Positions 1 to 9,158 of a DNA stretch of 64,000 bases are shown here, piece after piece; the stretch's first letter is position 1, and each line of letters starts with the position of its first letter. The notes beneath the pieces were generated by a model that ran no database searches, had not been told where the DNA came from, and saw nothing but the letters and a program-made list of their open reading frames with translations. The DNA comes from Sulfitobacter sp. THAF37. GTDB lineage: Bacteria; Pseudomonadota; Alphaproteobacteria; Rhodobacterales; Rhodobacteraceae. The position numbers and the translations under genes were made by a program. The stretch lies in the NCBI RefSeq assembly GCF_009363555.1, contig NZ_CP045377.1:34807-98806 (forward strand). Direction: 5' to 3'.

Positions 1-260
1 CGATCCCGCAACTCGTGCCAGACGGGGGCGAGGGTTGTACCGCCGGGCTGTGCCGCGGCCATCAGACCCTCGATTACCTCGATCCCCTCCGCTTCGGCAT
101 TGGCGCGCCAGACATGCAGCGGCGCGGTGAAATGCTGCGGCGGGCGCTGCGTGGCCGTGCCCGCGTAGATGCCAACGGTTTCAAAATCCGACATGGTGGT
201 GGGTACGGGACTGAACGTGTTCGTTTCCGTCGCGATTCCGCCAATGAACAACCGGGTCAT
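1..260 (-). CDS. M81 family metallopeptidase (MlrC-like), 5' part only
   Basis: The first 86 codons are visible and the rest lies beyond the left edge. The translation begins MTRLFIGGIATETNTFSPVP, which matches the start of M81 (microcystinase C/MlrC-like) metallopeptidases and closely resembles the complete M81 gene at 18562-20010 (MKLFMASLATETNSFSPIP). M81 proteins are zinc-dependent hydrolases; in roseobacters they often sit with peptide or amino acid transporters, but the substrate here is unknown. The ATG at 258-260 is preceded by a GAAAGG ribosome binding site. The family call rests on the N-terminal domain only. Confidence 0.8.
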   Translation of the reverse strand, partial: MTRLFIGGIATETNTFSPVPTTMSDFETVGIYAGTATQRPPQHFTAPLHVWRANAEAEGIEVIEGLMAAAQPGGTTLAPVWHELRD

Positions 261-263
261 GTG

Positions 264-353
264 TCACCTTTCCATGGTTTCGGCAAAAAGCGCCAAGGCT
301 TTGCCAAGGGCGGCCAGCACCCTATTCTCCAGCTCCGCCGCCGCCGGGAACAC
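264..353 (-). CDS. possible 29-codon leader ORF or gene remnant
   Basis: A GTG-initiated frame of 29 codons ends eight bases upstream of the M81 ATG. Its translation ends ALALFAETMER and reads like a helical protein fragment. An in-frame stop lies a few codons upstream of the GTG. It could be a translationally coupled leader, the end of a decayed gene, or chance. I do not recognise it. Confidence 0.18.
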   Translation of the reverse strand: MFPAAAELENRVLAALGKALALFAETMER

Positions 354-434
354 GCCCGCATCCGGCCCGACGGATCACTCAGGCAAAGGTTAATGGCAGT
401 CGCGGCACAGGAACAATTCCAATCCCGCCCCTGC

Positions 435-1337
435 TTATTCCGCCGGGTTATCTGGCCCGCTCTCGTCCAGCAGCGCCAGGAAGGGCTGCAGCACCGGCAG
501 CGCCGCACTCTCCGACCAGATCATGCAGACCTCGATCTCCGGCACGTCGCCATCGAGCGCGAGATAGCGCACCCCTGCCCGCTCCATCCCCAACATGGAA
601 CGCGGCACCAGCGAAATGCCCAGACCCGCCGCCACCATTCCCAGAATGGTGGGCATCTGGATCGCCTCCTGGAAAATCCGCATGGGTCGGCCCTGCGCCG
701 CGTAGCAATCCGCAACTTTGTCGTAATAGGCGGGGGCGAAGTGGCGCGGGAACAGGATCAGCGGCGCATCCGCAAGGCTGCCGAAATCCACCCGGTCCCT
801 GCCCTGCGCCGCCCAGGCCGCCGGCACCGCCGCCACCAGCGGCTCGCACAGAAGCCGGCGATGCGCCAGCGGCGGGCGGAATGCCCCGGCGGGGCGGATC
901 ACGATACCGGCGTCGATCTCGCCTTTCTCCAGCGCCTCGACCTGCACATCGCTGGTCGCCTCGCGCAGCTCCACCCGCACATCGGGCCGGGCGCGGCGAT
1001 ACCGGCAGACGAGGTCGGGCAACAGCGTGAAGCTGGCGATGCTGACAAAGGACAGGCGCAGGACACCGGTTTCGCCCCGCGCCGCGCGCCGGGCGATCTG
1101 CGGCAGCGCCTCGGCATCCGCCAGCAACCGGCGGGCATGGCCCAGCCAGACCTGTCCGGCGGGCGTCAGCGCGACCCGCTTGCCGCCCCGGTCGAACAGC
1201 ACCGCGCCGATGCTCTGTTCCAGACTGCGGATCGACATGCTCAGCGGGGGCTGGGTCATGTTCAGCCGCGCCGCGGCACGGGCGAAATGCAGCTCTTCGG
1301 CAACCGCGACGAAATGTTTGAGCTGGCGCAGGTTCAA
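435..1337 (-). CDS. LysR family transcriptional regulator
   Basis: This 300-residue protein has the usual LysR size and order: an N-terminal winged helix-turn-helix (about residues 1-60, beginning MNLRQLKHFVAVAEELHFARA) and a periplasmic-binding-protein-like effector domain (about 90-295). It starts 83 bases from the divergent EamA transporter gene at 1421, the classic arrangement of a LysR regulator and its target, so control of that transporter is the simplest inference. The effector cannot be told from sequence. It lies on the same strand as the downstream M81 gene and might also affect it. Confidence 0.92.
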   Translation of the reverse strand: MNLRQLKHFVAVAEELHFARAAARLNMTQPPLSMSIRSLEQSIGAVLFDRGGKRVALTPAGQVWLGHARRLLADAEALPQIARRAARGETGVLRLSFVSIASFTLLPDLVCRYRRARPDVRVELREATSDVQVEALEKGEIDAGIVIRPAGAFRPPLAHRRLLCEPLVAAVPAAWAAQGRDRVDFGSLADAPLILFPRHFAPAYYDKVADCYAAQGRPMRIFQEAIQMPTILGMVAAGLGISLVPRSMLGMERAGVRYLALDGDVPEIEVCMIWSESAALPVLQPFLALLDESGPDNPAE

Positions 1338-1348
1338 GCCGGTATCCG

Positions 1349-1363
1349 ATATGTTTTCTGTAT
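1349..1363. promoter_or_regulatory. candidate LysR box (T-N11-A) in divergent promoter
   Basis: The 83-base gap between the LysR gene and the EamA gene holds the imperfect dyad ATAT-GTTTTCT-GTAT, which fits the loose T-N11-A pattern of LysR sites. The pattern is weak and common by chance; position is the main support. Confidence 0.25.
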
Positions 1364-1420
1364 TGGTTCAGCCTGTACAATATTATTCCCATTGCTTCCG
1401 GCCAACCCTAACCTGCCCCC

Positions 1421-2326
1421 ATGAACAAGCCCGCCCAGACCACCGCCGCGGAGACGCCCGAACGCACCAGCGCCGGGATCATCCTGATGTGCGCCGGTGT
1501 CGCCTGCCTCAGCGCGAACGATGCGCTGGCGAAATTCCTGGTCGCGGATCATGCGCCGCTGCAAATCCTGTTCCTGCGCAACGTGATCGCCCTGCCCTTT
1601 GCCTTGGCCCTGGTCCTCGTGCTTGGCGGGCGGGGCGCGTTGCGCTCGCACAAACCGGCGGCGCATCTGGTGCGCGGCGTTCTGTGGATCGCCGCCACGA
1701 TCCTTTTCTTCACCAGTTTCCGACACCTCGAACTGGCCGAAGCGACCGCGCTCATCTTTGTCGCGCCGCTGTTCATCACCGCGCTGTCCGCCCTGTTCCT
1801 GGGCGAGATCGTGGGCAGGCGGCGCTGGCAGGCGGTCATCGTCGGCTTCATCGGCGTGCTGATCGTGATCCGGCCCGGCAGCGCGGCATTCCAGCCGGTG
1901 TCGCTGCTGCCGGTCCTGACCGCGCTGATCTATGCGGTGCTGATGCTCAGCGCACGCTGGGTCGACAGCCGGGAAAGCGTCTGGACCATGCTGCTGTATC
2001 TCACGGGCACAAGCGCGGTGCTGAGCGCGCTGATCGTGCCGTTCTTCTGGACCCCGGTCCGGCCGGAGACCCTGTGGCTCTTCGTCGCCATCGCCTTGTC
2101 CGGCACCGCAGGCATGACGATGATGACACAGGCCTTTCGCCTCGCCCCCGCAGGGATCGTCGCGCCGCTGGATTACACCGGCATCGTCTGGGCCACCGCC
2201 TTTGGCTGGCTGATCTGGCGCGAAGTACCGGATGCGCCCGCTTTCATCGGCGCGGGCGTCATCATCTGCAGCGGCTTGTTCGTCATCTGGCGCGAACACC
2301 GCCCGGCCAAACCGCCGGGCCCCTGA
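1421..2326 (+). CDS. EamA/DMT family transporter
   Basis: The 301-residue product is almost entirely hydrophobic, with about ten membrane segments arranged as two EamA repeats (roughly residues 18-150 and 160-293). This is the standard drug/metabolite transporter layout. Members export or import small metabolites such as amino acids; the substrate here is not evident. It is divergent from the LysR gene and ends 12 bases before the end of the convergent acyl-CoA synthetase gene. Confidence 0.9.
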   Translation: MNKPAQTTAAETPERTSAGIILMCAGVACLSANDALAKFLVADHAPLQILFLRNVIALPFALALVLVLGGRGALRSHKPAAHLVRGVLWIAATILFFTSFRHLELAEATALIFVAPLFITALSALFLGEIVGRRRWQAVIVGFIGVLIVIRPGSAAFQPVSLLPVLTALIYAVLMLSARWVDSRESVWTMLLYLTGTSAVLSALIVPFFWTPVRPETLWLFVAIALSGTAGMTMMTQAFRLAPAGIVAPLDYTGIVWATAFGWLIWREVPDAPAFIGAGVIICSGLFVIWREHRPAKPPGP

Positions 2327-2338
2327 CCCGGCACGCGG

Positions 2339-4102
2339 TCAGCCGCCCTGCAGGCCCAGCTCTTCGACCATACGGTCGCGCATGACGAACTTCTGCGGCT
2401 TGCCGGTGATGGTCATCGGCAGCTCTTGGACGATCCGCACATGACGGGGCACCTTGAAATGGGCGATGTTGCCCTGGCAATGGGCCACCACCGCCTCGGG
2501 CGTCAGGGTGCTGTTGCGCCGGGGGATCACCCAGGCGCAGACCTCTTCGCCCAGCCTGTCGTCCGGAATGCCGAAAACCTGCACGTCGCTGATGTCGGGA
2601 TGGCTGTACAAAAACTCCTCGATCTCGCGCGGATAGATGTTCTCGCCGCCCCGGATGATCATGTCCTTGACCCTGCCGGTGATCGCACAGAACCCGTCGT
2701 CATCCAGCACCGCCAGGTCCCCGGTGTGCATCCAGCCGTCGCGGATCGCCTCGGCGGTGCGGGCGTCGTCCTCCCAATAGCCCTTCATCACCGAATACCC
2801 CCGCGTGCACAGCTCGCCCTGGGTGCCCGCCGGCACGATCTGTCCGTCCTCGTCCACAATCTTGACCTCAAGATGCGGATGCACCCGACCCACGGTCTCG
2901 CACCGCTGGCGCACGGTATCATCCACGAAGCTCTGGAACGACACCGGCGAGGTTTCGGTCATGCCGTAGCAGATCGTCACCTCCTTCATGTTCATCCGGT
3001 CGTTCACCCGTTTCATCACATCCACCGGACAGGGCGCGCCCGCCATGATACCGGTGCGCATCGACGACAGATCGCGCGGCACCTCGTCCAGTTTCTGCAG
3101 CATCGCCACGAACATGGTCGGCACCGCATAAAGCGCGGTGCACCGTTCCGCGGCCAGCGCGTCCAGCGTCTGGTCCGGGTCGAAGGCTTCACCCGGAAAG
3201 ACCATGGCCGCGCCCTTGCTGACCGCGCCCAGCACGCCCATCACCATGCCAAAGCAATGATACAGCGGCACCGGGATCGCCAGCCGGTCGTTCTCGGTCA
3301 GCCGGATGCGGTCGGTGACAAAGCGCCCGTTGTTGAGGATGTTGTAATGTGACAGGGTCGCCCCCTTAGGCTGCCCCGTGGTGCCCGAGGTGAACTGGAT
3401 ATTGATCGCATCGTCCGGCTGCAACGTCCGGTCGATCTCGGCCAGGCGCAGCTGCTGCGCCGGACCGCCCAGGGTCGAAACCTCGTCAAAGCTCCAGACC
3501 CCCTTGTCGCCCGCCTGATCGCCCATCACCACCACATGCCGCAACTGCGGCAGGCGCGCCGCGTGCAGGCGGCCCTTTTCGCAGCTGTCGAGTTCCGGTG
3601 CGAGGCTGCGCAGCATCTCGACGTAGTTCGACGTCTTGAAGGACCGCGCCAGAACAAGCGCGGTGCAGCCGACCTTGTTCAGCGCATATTCCAGTTCGGA
3701 CAGGCGATAGGCCGGGTTGATGTTCACCAGGATCACGCCGATCCGCGCCGTGGCGAACTGGGTCAGCACCCACTCCACCCGGTTCGGAGACCAGATGCCC
3801 AGCCGGTCGCCCTTGGCCAGCCCCATCGCCAGCAGGCCCGAGGCCAGCGCATCCACCGCCCGGTCGAGGTCATAATAGCTGAGCCGCGCGTCGGGAAAGA
3901 CCAGCGCGTCGCGCGGACCGTACCGCGACACCGCGTCGCGCAGAAGCTGCGGAATCGTTGCATAGGCGAGCGGCGGTTTGCTGCCCCCCCGTACATAGGA
4001 TTTGCCGTCCTGCGGCGCCAGGTCGGCAGCGGTCTCCGCCGCCCCCTCGTCCAGACCAAAGTTCTGGATGCGACCGGCGATGCTCTCATTCAGAATGGTC
4101 AT
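2339..4102 (-). CDS. AMP-binding acyl-CoA synthetase
   Basis: An adenylate-forming enzyme of about 587 residues that would activate a carboxylic acid to its CoA ester using ATP. Visible motifs are TSGTTGQPKG (about residues 238-247), YGMTETSP, HTGDLAVLDDDG, a hinge region near GRVKDMIIRGGENIYP, and a C-terminal TGKPQK with the catalytic Lys. It resembles medium-chain fatty-acyl-CoA synthetases. The ATG at 4102 is chosen because AGGAGA lies six bases upstream; a GTG five codons earlier overlaps the previous stop and has no ribosome site. As last gene of the amide operon it may activate the acid released by the amidase. Confidence 0.9.
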   Translation of the reverse strand: MTILNESIAGRIQNFGLDEGAAETAADLAPQDGKSYVRGGSKPPLAYATIPQLLRDAVSRYGPRDALVFPDARLSYYDLDRAVDALASGLLAMGLAKGDRLGIWSPNRVEWVLTQFATARIGVILVNINPAYRLSELEYALNKVGCTALVLARSFKTSNYVEMLRSLAPELDSCEKGRLHAARLPQLRHVVVMGDQAGDKGVWSFDEVSTLGGPAQQLRLAEIDRTLQPDDAINIQFTSGTTGQPKGATLSHYNILNNGRFVTDRIRLTENDRLAIPVPLYHCFGMVMGVLGAVSKGAAMVFPGEAFDPDQTLDALAAERCTALYAVPTMFVAMLQKLDEVPRDLSSMRTGIMAGAPCPVDVMKRVNDRMNMKEVTICYGMTETSPVSFQSFVDDTVRQRCETVGRVHPHLEVKIVDEDGQIVPAGTQGELCTRGYSVMKGYWEDDARTAEAIRDGWMHTGDLAVLDDDGFCAITGRVKDMIIRGGENIYPREIEEFLYSHPDISDVQVFGIPDDRLGEEVCAWVIPRRNSTLTPEAVVAHCQGNIAHFKVPRHVRIVQELPMTITGKPQKFVMRDRMVEELGLQGG

Positions 4103-4113
4103 CCGAAGTCTCC

Positions 4114-6495
4114 TCACATGCTGCGCCAGTCGCCCGATTGTTCAAAGGCATGGGCGGCCTGGTAGATCTTCATCTCGCCGTAGTGCGGGCCGACCAGCAT
4201 CATCCCGATGGGCAACCCCTCGCAAAAACCGCAGGGCAGGCTCATCGCCGGAAGGCCGCCGTTGAACGGCGCAGTATTCGCCACCATCTCAAACGCCCGC
4301 TGAACATACAAGCTCAACGAACAGTCGGCGGGCGGATGCGGCTGCGGTTTGATCGGCAGGGTCGGCATCAGCAACAGGTCGTACTGCTTCAAGGCAGCAA
4401 GATAGCGGTCATTGCAGCGTCGCATGATGTTCTGGGCCTTGCCGTAGAATCGTCCCCGGTACTGGCGTTGGAAATGTTCACCCACGAACATGCAGGTCTT
4501 CAGCGAATGGCTCAACTCATCGGCCCGACCGCGCCACTGGGCCATGTGGTCCGTCATCGACGGCAGGAACAGCCCGCGATAGTTGGTCCCGGTGGAATTC
4601 CCCCACATCATCCCGTCCTGAAGCCCCTCCAGGGTGATTGCGGTCCAGGCGTCCATCGCCACATGATGCTCGGGCACTGACACCTCTTCGACCCGCGCGC
4701 CCAGGTCGCGGAACCGCTCTGCCGCCCGCATCACCTTCTGGTCCACGTCCGGTTCCGAATTGGGATGCCCGAAGCCTTCCTTCAGGATGCCGATGCGCAT
4801 GCCCTGCGCCCCGCGCCCCAGCGCCTCTGTATAGCTGAATACCTTTGGCTTGTACTGGCGCGGGTCCAGACCATCCTCGCCCGCCAGCACCTCCAGCAAC
4901 AGCGCGTTGTCGGCGACCGTGTTCGTCACCGGACCAAGGTGGTCGATGGTCTGTTCGATCGGCATCGCCCCGGTATAGGGCACCAGTCCATGCGTGGGTT
5001 TCATCCCATAGCAGCCGCAGTTGGAAGCGGGGATGCGGATCGACCCGCCCTGATCGCCGGCGATGGCCATGTCCACCTCTCCCGCCGCCACCAACGCCGC
5101 CGACCCGGACGATGACCCGCCTGCCATGTAGCCGCGCTTCCAGGGGTTGTGCACCGGCCCCTTTGCATTGGTATGCGACCCGCCCGACAGGCAGAAGTTC
5201 TCGCAATGCGCCTTGCCCGCGATCACCGCGCCCTCGTCCAGCATCCGGGTGACAATGGTGGCGTCGATCTCGGGGGTGTAGCCCTCCATGATGGATGAGC
5301 CATTCATCATCGGCACCCCGGCCAGGCAGATCGTGTCCTTCAGCGCGATCCGCTTGCCGCGCAGCCGCCCGTCGGGCGCCCCGCGCACCTCCGTCTTGAC
5401 GTACCAGGCGTTCAGCGGATTGTCGGACGGGGCCGGAAAATGCCCCGGACTGCGCGGATAGCGGACCTCCGGCAGGTTGTCGGGCATGGCGTCCAACCGG
5501 TCATAGGCCTGCATGTAGGGCTCTATGATTTCGGTATATTCCTGCAGGTCAGCGTCCGACAGCGACATGCCAAAGCGGTCGGCCATGCTGCGCATCTGGA
5601 CCAGAGTGGGGCGTCTGATGGTCATTGAAGTCACCGTTGATGCAAATGTTGAGGGAGGCTCAGGCGCTGCACGCGGCTGGCGCATGTCCGGGGGCGGCGG
5701 CACAGCGGGCGTGCCCGCGTGCCGCGCGGGGCCGGGTGCGGGACCATGACCGCCGCGCGTGCCACGGGCCGCACCGAAGCCGAGGAAGCTGTCCACCTTC
5801 GCCCGGTCCGACAAGTCCGCCCGGCTCAGGGTTCCGGTGATCCGCCCCCGTTCCAGCACCAGCACGCGGTCCGACAAGTCCGCGATAAAGTCGAAATTCT
5901 GCTCGACCATCAGGATCGACAGCCCGCGCTTGTCGCGCAGCTTCAACAGGGTCTCGGACATCTCTTCGATGATCGACGGCTGGATGCCCTCGGTCGGCTC
6001 GTCCAGCAACAGGAACGCCGGGTCGCCCATCAGGCAGCGCGCCAGCGACAAAAGCTGCTGTTCGCCCCCGGACAGCGCCCCGCCGTCGCGGTCCAGCAAC
6101 CGGGTCAGGCGCGGAAAATCGGCCAACACGTTTTCCATCACCTCAGCCTCGGTTCCCGCGCCATAGTCATGCCAGGCAAAGCGCAGGTTGTCGCGCACCG
6201 ACAGCTGCGGGAAAATCCCCCGCCCCTGCGGGACATAGCCCAGCCCCAGCCGCCCACGTTCGTTCGGCGGCAGGCGGGTGATGTCGGTCTGGCCGAACCG
6301 GATGCGCCCGGCGGTTGGCGGCAGGAACCCCATCAGCGTCTTCAGCAGCGTTGTCTTGCCCATGCCGTTGTGCCCCAGCACGCCGACAACCTCGTTCGCC
6401 GCGACATCCAGGTCGATGCCATGCAGGATCGGCACCCGGCCATACCCGCCCGAAAGACCACGGGCCGACAGCAGTGTCTCTTCGTCTTGATCCAT
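4114..6495 (-). CDS. fusion: ABC transporter ATPase (LivF/UrtE type) + amidase
   Basis: One uninterrupted 793-codon frame encodes two enzymes. Residues 1-240 form an ABC ATPase with Walker A (GHNGMGKTT, 41-49), signature LSGGE (141-145) and Walker B (FLLLDEPT, 161-168), like LivF/UrtE. Residues 241-290 are a Gly/Ala/Pro-rich linker. Residues 291-793 form an amidase-signature enzyme with Lys386, the GGSSSGSA serine patch (461-465) and the nucleophile Ser485 in GGSIRIPA. The amidase would hydrolyse a carboxamide to acid plus ammonia. A Met at residue 291 is preceded by GGTGA, so a separate amidase could also be made internally. The start overlaps the upstream stop as TGATG. A sequencing-level loss of a stop between two genes is the alternative. 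Confidence 0.85.
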   Translation of the reverse strand: MDQDEETLLSARGLSGGYGRVPILHGIDLDVAANEVVGVLGHNGMGKTTLLKTLMGFLPPTAGRIRFGQTDITRLPPNERGRLGLGYVPQGRGIFPQLSVRDNLRFAWHDYGAGTEAEVMENVLADFPRLTRLLDRDGGALSGGEQQLLSLARCLMGDPAFLLLDEPTEGIQPSIIEEMSETLLKLRDKRGLSILMVEQNFDFIADLSDRVLVLERGRITGTLSRADLSDRAKVDSFLGFGAARGTRGGHGPAPGPARHAGTPAVPPPPDMRQPRAAPEPPSTFASTVTSMTIRRPTLVQMRSMADRFGMSLSDADLQEYTEIIEPYMQAYDRLDAMPDNLPEVRYPRSPGHFPAPSDNPLNAWYVKTEVRGAPDGRLRGKRIALKDTICLAGVPMMNGSSIMEGYTPEIDATIVTRMLDEGAVIAGKAHCENFCLSGGSHTNAKGPVHNPWKRGYMAGGSSSGSAALVAAGEVDMAIAGDQGGSIRIPASNCGCYGMKPTHGLVPYTGAMPIEQTIDHLGPVTNTVADNALLLEVLAGEDGLDPRQYKPKVFSYTEALGRGAQGMRIGILKEGFGHPNSEPDVDQKVMRAAERFRDLGARVEEVSVPEHHVAMDAWTAITLEGLQDGMMWGNSTGTNYRGLFLPSMTDHMAQWRGRADELSHSLKTCMFVGEHFQRQYRGRFYGKAQNIMRRCNDRYLAALKQYDLLLMPTLPIKPQPHPPADCSLSLYVQRAFEMVANTAPFNGGLPAMSLPCGFCEGLPIGMMLVGPHYGEMKIYQAAHAFEQSGDWRSM

Positions 6496-7211
6496 CAGCT
6501 CTTCTTCCCGAGGTAGACGGCCCGCACCCGGGCGTCGGACATCACACGGTCCACGTGGTCCTCCATCAGGACCGCGCCTTGATGAAACACCGTCACTTGG
6601 TTCGCGATGGCGCGGATGAACTGCATGTCATGCTCAACGATCACCACCGCCGCCGTCCGGGTCAGATCGTGGATGATCGCCGTCATCCGTTCCACGTCCT
6701 GCGCGCTCATCCCCGCCGCGGGTTCGTCGAGCAGCACCAGCCAGGGGTCTGAGACCGCGACCAGCCCCAGCTCCACCCGCTGCCGTTCGCCGTGGGCCAG
6801 CTGCCCCAGAGGGGTGCGGGCGATGTGTCCCAGCGCCAGCCGCGCGATCATCTCGTCGGTGCGCGCGCCCGCTTCCGCCACCGCATGAAACCGCCTTGCG
6901 GCGAGCCAGATGTTTTCGTGTACGCTCAGCGCGTCCAGCACATTGGGCTTCTGGGTCTTGATCCCGACCCCCAGCGCCGCGATCTGGTGCGGCTGCCAGC
7001 CGGTCACATCCTGCCCCCTCATGAAGACATGGCCCTCTGTCGGGGTCAGCAACCCTGTCACGCATTTGAAAAAGGTCGATTTGCCCGCACCGTTCGGCCC
7101 GATCAGGCAGCGCAGTTCGCGGGATTTCAGCTTGAAGTTCACATTGTCGCTGGCGGTCACGCCGCCGAACCGCATGGTCAGCCCGTGGGTTTCCAGCACC
7201 GTCTCAGCCAT
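6495..7211 (-). CDS. ABC transporter ATP-binding protein (LivG/UrtD type)
   Basis: A 238-residue ATPase of the branched-chain amino acid/urea/amide ABC class. Walker A reads GPNGAGKST, the signature region is LAHGERQRVELG and Walker B is WLVLLDEPAAG. It pairs with the LivF/UrtE-type ATPase domain of the next gene to drive the two permeases. The ATG at 7211 is favoured because GGAGG lies seven bases upstream; this start overlaps the end of the permease gene by eight bases. A longer start at 7238 lacks support. Confidence 0.92.
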   Translation of the reverse strand: MAETVLETHGLTMRFGGVTASDNVNFKLKSRELRCLIGPNGAGKSTFFKCVTGLLTPTEGHVFMRGQDVTGWQPHQIAALGVGIKTQKPNVLDALSVHENIWLAARRFHAVAEAGARTDEMIARLALGHIARTPLGQLAHGERQRVELGLVAVSDPWLVLLDEPAAGMSAQDVERMTAIIHDLTRTAAVVIVEHDMQFIRAIANQVTVFHQGAVLMEDHVDRVMSDARVRAVYLGKKS

Positions 7212-8229
7212 GCCGCACCCTCCGCATCCGGCGGGCATCCGGCTTGCGCCTTGCGCGGCCCGAAACCGCCTGGATCAGCGCCGCCGCCGCAGGGGCCAGC
7301 CCGCGGGGCAGGAACAGCACGAACAGCACCAGGATCAGCCCGGTAATCAGTGTGTTGTCGATCACGCTCTGCTGGCCCAGCAGGAACTTGAGATAGGCAA
7401 GCCCCGCCGCGCCCAGGATCGGCCCGATCCGGGTGCCCAGTCCACCGACGATGCACCAGATGATAATCTCGGCAGATTGCCCCAGCGAGAACAGGTTCGG
7501 CGTGACGATTTCGGCCCAGTTGGCGAACAACGCCCCGGCCAGCCCCGCGATGGCGGCACCGATGGCGAACAGCACCGTCTTGCGCGCCGCCACGTCGTAT
7601 CCCATCAGCCCCATCCTGGTCTCGTTCTCGCGGATACCAAGCGCAATGCGCCCAAAGGACGACCGGAGCAGCCAGCTGACCAGCAAAAACACGATCACCA
7701 GCAATACGGCACAGACGTAGAAATAGGGATCGCCCCAAATGTACGCTCCCGGATCGCCCGGCACGTTGAGGGTCTGGAAACCGGGGATGCCGTTGAACCC
7801 ACCCAGCCGGGCGCTGCCGATGGTGTATTGCGGCCCGGCGGTGGAGTTGACGAACTTGAACAGGATCAGCGTCACCACCAGCGTGATCACACCCAGGTAG
7901 ACATCCCCCAACCGCCCGTAGAACATCATCGCGCCCAGCAGCGCGGCAAAAATGGCGGGCACCGCGACGGCCAGCAGCATCGGCAGGGTGCTTTCGCCGA
8001 TGTTGATCGCCGCTATGGCGTAGGTATAGGCGCCGAGGCCAAAGAACGCCGCCTGCCCGAAACACAGGATCCCGCCAAAGCCCCAGATCAACCCCAGGCT
8101 GAGGCCCAGCATCCCGTAGATCACCAGCACCGTCAGCGTATAGGTGCCGATCAGCATCGGCAGGGTCCAGATCATCAGGGCCGAGACCACCAGCGTCAGC
8201 AGAACCTCCCGCGCGACTGTCCGCGTCAT
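7204..8229 (-). CDS. ABC transporter permease (LivM/UrtC type)
   Basis: A 341-residue polytopic membrane protein with the LivM/UrtC profile, including the cytoplasmic loop IALGIRENETRMGLMGYDV that contacts the ATPases. With the preceding permease it forms the transmembrane channel of the amide/urea-type importer. The ATG at 8229 overlaps the upstream stop as TGATG, showing translational coupling. A longer upstream frame exists but only reads the neighbouring permease gene in the wrong phase. Confidence 0.92.
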   Translation of the reverse strand: MTRTVAREVLLTLVVSALMIWTLPMLIGTYTLTVLVIYGMLGLSLGLIWGFGGILCFGQAAFFGLGAYTYAIAAINIGESTLPMLLAVAVPAIFAALLGAMMFYGRLGDVYLGVITLVVTLILFKFVNSTAGPQYTIGSARLGGFNGIPGFQTLNVPGDPGAYIWGDPYFYVCAVLLVIVFLLVSWLLRSSFGRIALGIRENETRMGLMGYDVAARKTVLFAIGAAIAGLAGALFANWAEIVTPNLFSLGQSAEIIIWCIVGGLGTRIGPILGAAGLAYLKFLLGQQSVIDNTLITGLILVLFVLFLPRGLAPAAAALIQAVSGRARRKPDARRMRRVRHG

Positions 8230-9095
8230 CACAGCTTCCCCTTGAACAGCCGCGCGGTGATGCCCTGCGGCATGGCCCGCAGCAGGATCACGGCCGCCAC
8301 CAGCAGGGCGACTTCGCCGATCACAGGCGATACGGCAAAGCTGAAGACCTGGCTGACGACGCCAAAGCTGGCGGCGGAGCTGACCAGCCCGGCGATCAGC
8401 GCCGGACCGCCCGCGATCACCGTGATGAACGCCTTGGCGATGTAGGCCCCGCCCGAGGTGGGCACCAGCCCCACCAGCGGCGCCAGCACCGCCCCCGCCA
8501 GCCCCGACAACGCCGAGCCGCAAAAGAACGTGGCCATGTAGATGCGGTCGGGGCTGTAGCCCAGGGCGGCAGCCATGTCGGCCCGCTGCATCGCACCGCG
8601 CGCGATCAGCCCCGCGCGCGTGCCCCGCAGCACCGCGTACATGCCCGCCACCAGCAGCACCGAGACCACGATAATGAAAAAGTTGTAGCCGTTGATCTGG
8701 TAGGCCCCGACGGCGAAACCGGGAATCGGGGTTGAAATGCCGGTGGTGGTATTGCCGAAGATCATCGTCGCCAGCCCGATGAACACCAGGCTCAGTCCCC
8801 ATGTCGCCAGCATCGTGTCCACCAGCCGCCCGTACAGGTGCCGGATCACCAGACGTTCGACCACAAGCCCGATAAGCCCCACGATCAGCGGCGCGATCAC
8901 CAGCATGGCGACAAAGACGTTCACGCCCAGTCCGACAGCGGTGATGGTCACGTAGCCGCCCATCATCATGAACTCGCCATGCGCGAGGTTGATCACCTTC
9001 ATCATGCCGAAAACCACGGCAAGGCCCGCGCTGATCAGAACCAGCGACGCCACCGCGTAAAGGATCTCGACAAGGATAACGAAACTCAGGTCCAT
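8229..9095 (-). CDS. ABC transporter permease (LivH/UrtB type)
   Basis: A 288-residue polytopic membrane protein with the typical N-terminal signature VFGMMKVINLAHGEFMMMGGY of LivH/UrtB permeases (quoted run shortened in meaning: the INLAHGEF motif is at about residues 35-42). It follows the binding-protein gene after a 63-base gap that holds a strong hairpin, and overlaps the next permease by one base. It is the first of the two channel subunits. Confidence 0.92.
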   Translation of the reverse strand: MDLSFVILVEILYAVASLVLISAGLAVVFGMMKVINLAHGEFMMMGGYVTITAVGLGVNVFVAMLVIAPLIVGLIGLVVERLVIRHLYGRLVDTMLATWGLSLVFIGLATMIFGNTTTGISTPIPGFAVGAYQINGYNFFIIVVSVLLVAGMYAVLRGTRAGLIARGAMQRADMAAALGYSPDRIYMATFFCGSALSGLAGAVLAPLVGLVPTSGGAYIAKAFITVIAGGPALIAGLVSSAASFGVVSQVFSFAVSPVIGEVALLVAAVILLRAMPQGITARLFKGKL

Positions 9096-9117
9096 GATGA
9101 CCGCCTGGAAATGGGGA

Positions 9118-9141
9118 CCGGGGCAGGCTGAACCGCCCCGG
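9118..9141 (-). terminator. hairpin between binding-protein and permease genes
   Basis: Perfect seven-base arms CCGGGGC (9118-9124) and GCCCCGG (9135-9141) enclose a ten-base loop just after the binding-protein stop. No T-tract follows. Such hairpins commonly attenuate read-through or stabilise the binding-protein mRNA so that this subunit is made in excess. Confidence 0.5.
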
Positions 9142-9158
9142 CCCGTGGGAGGGACGGA

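Noticed and set aside
4103..4117. Upstream GTG start for the acyl-CoA synthetase
   Set aside because: It adds five non-conserved codons and has no ribosome site, whereas AGGAGA is correctly spaced before the ATG at 4102.
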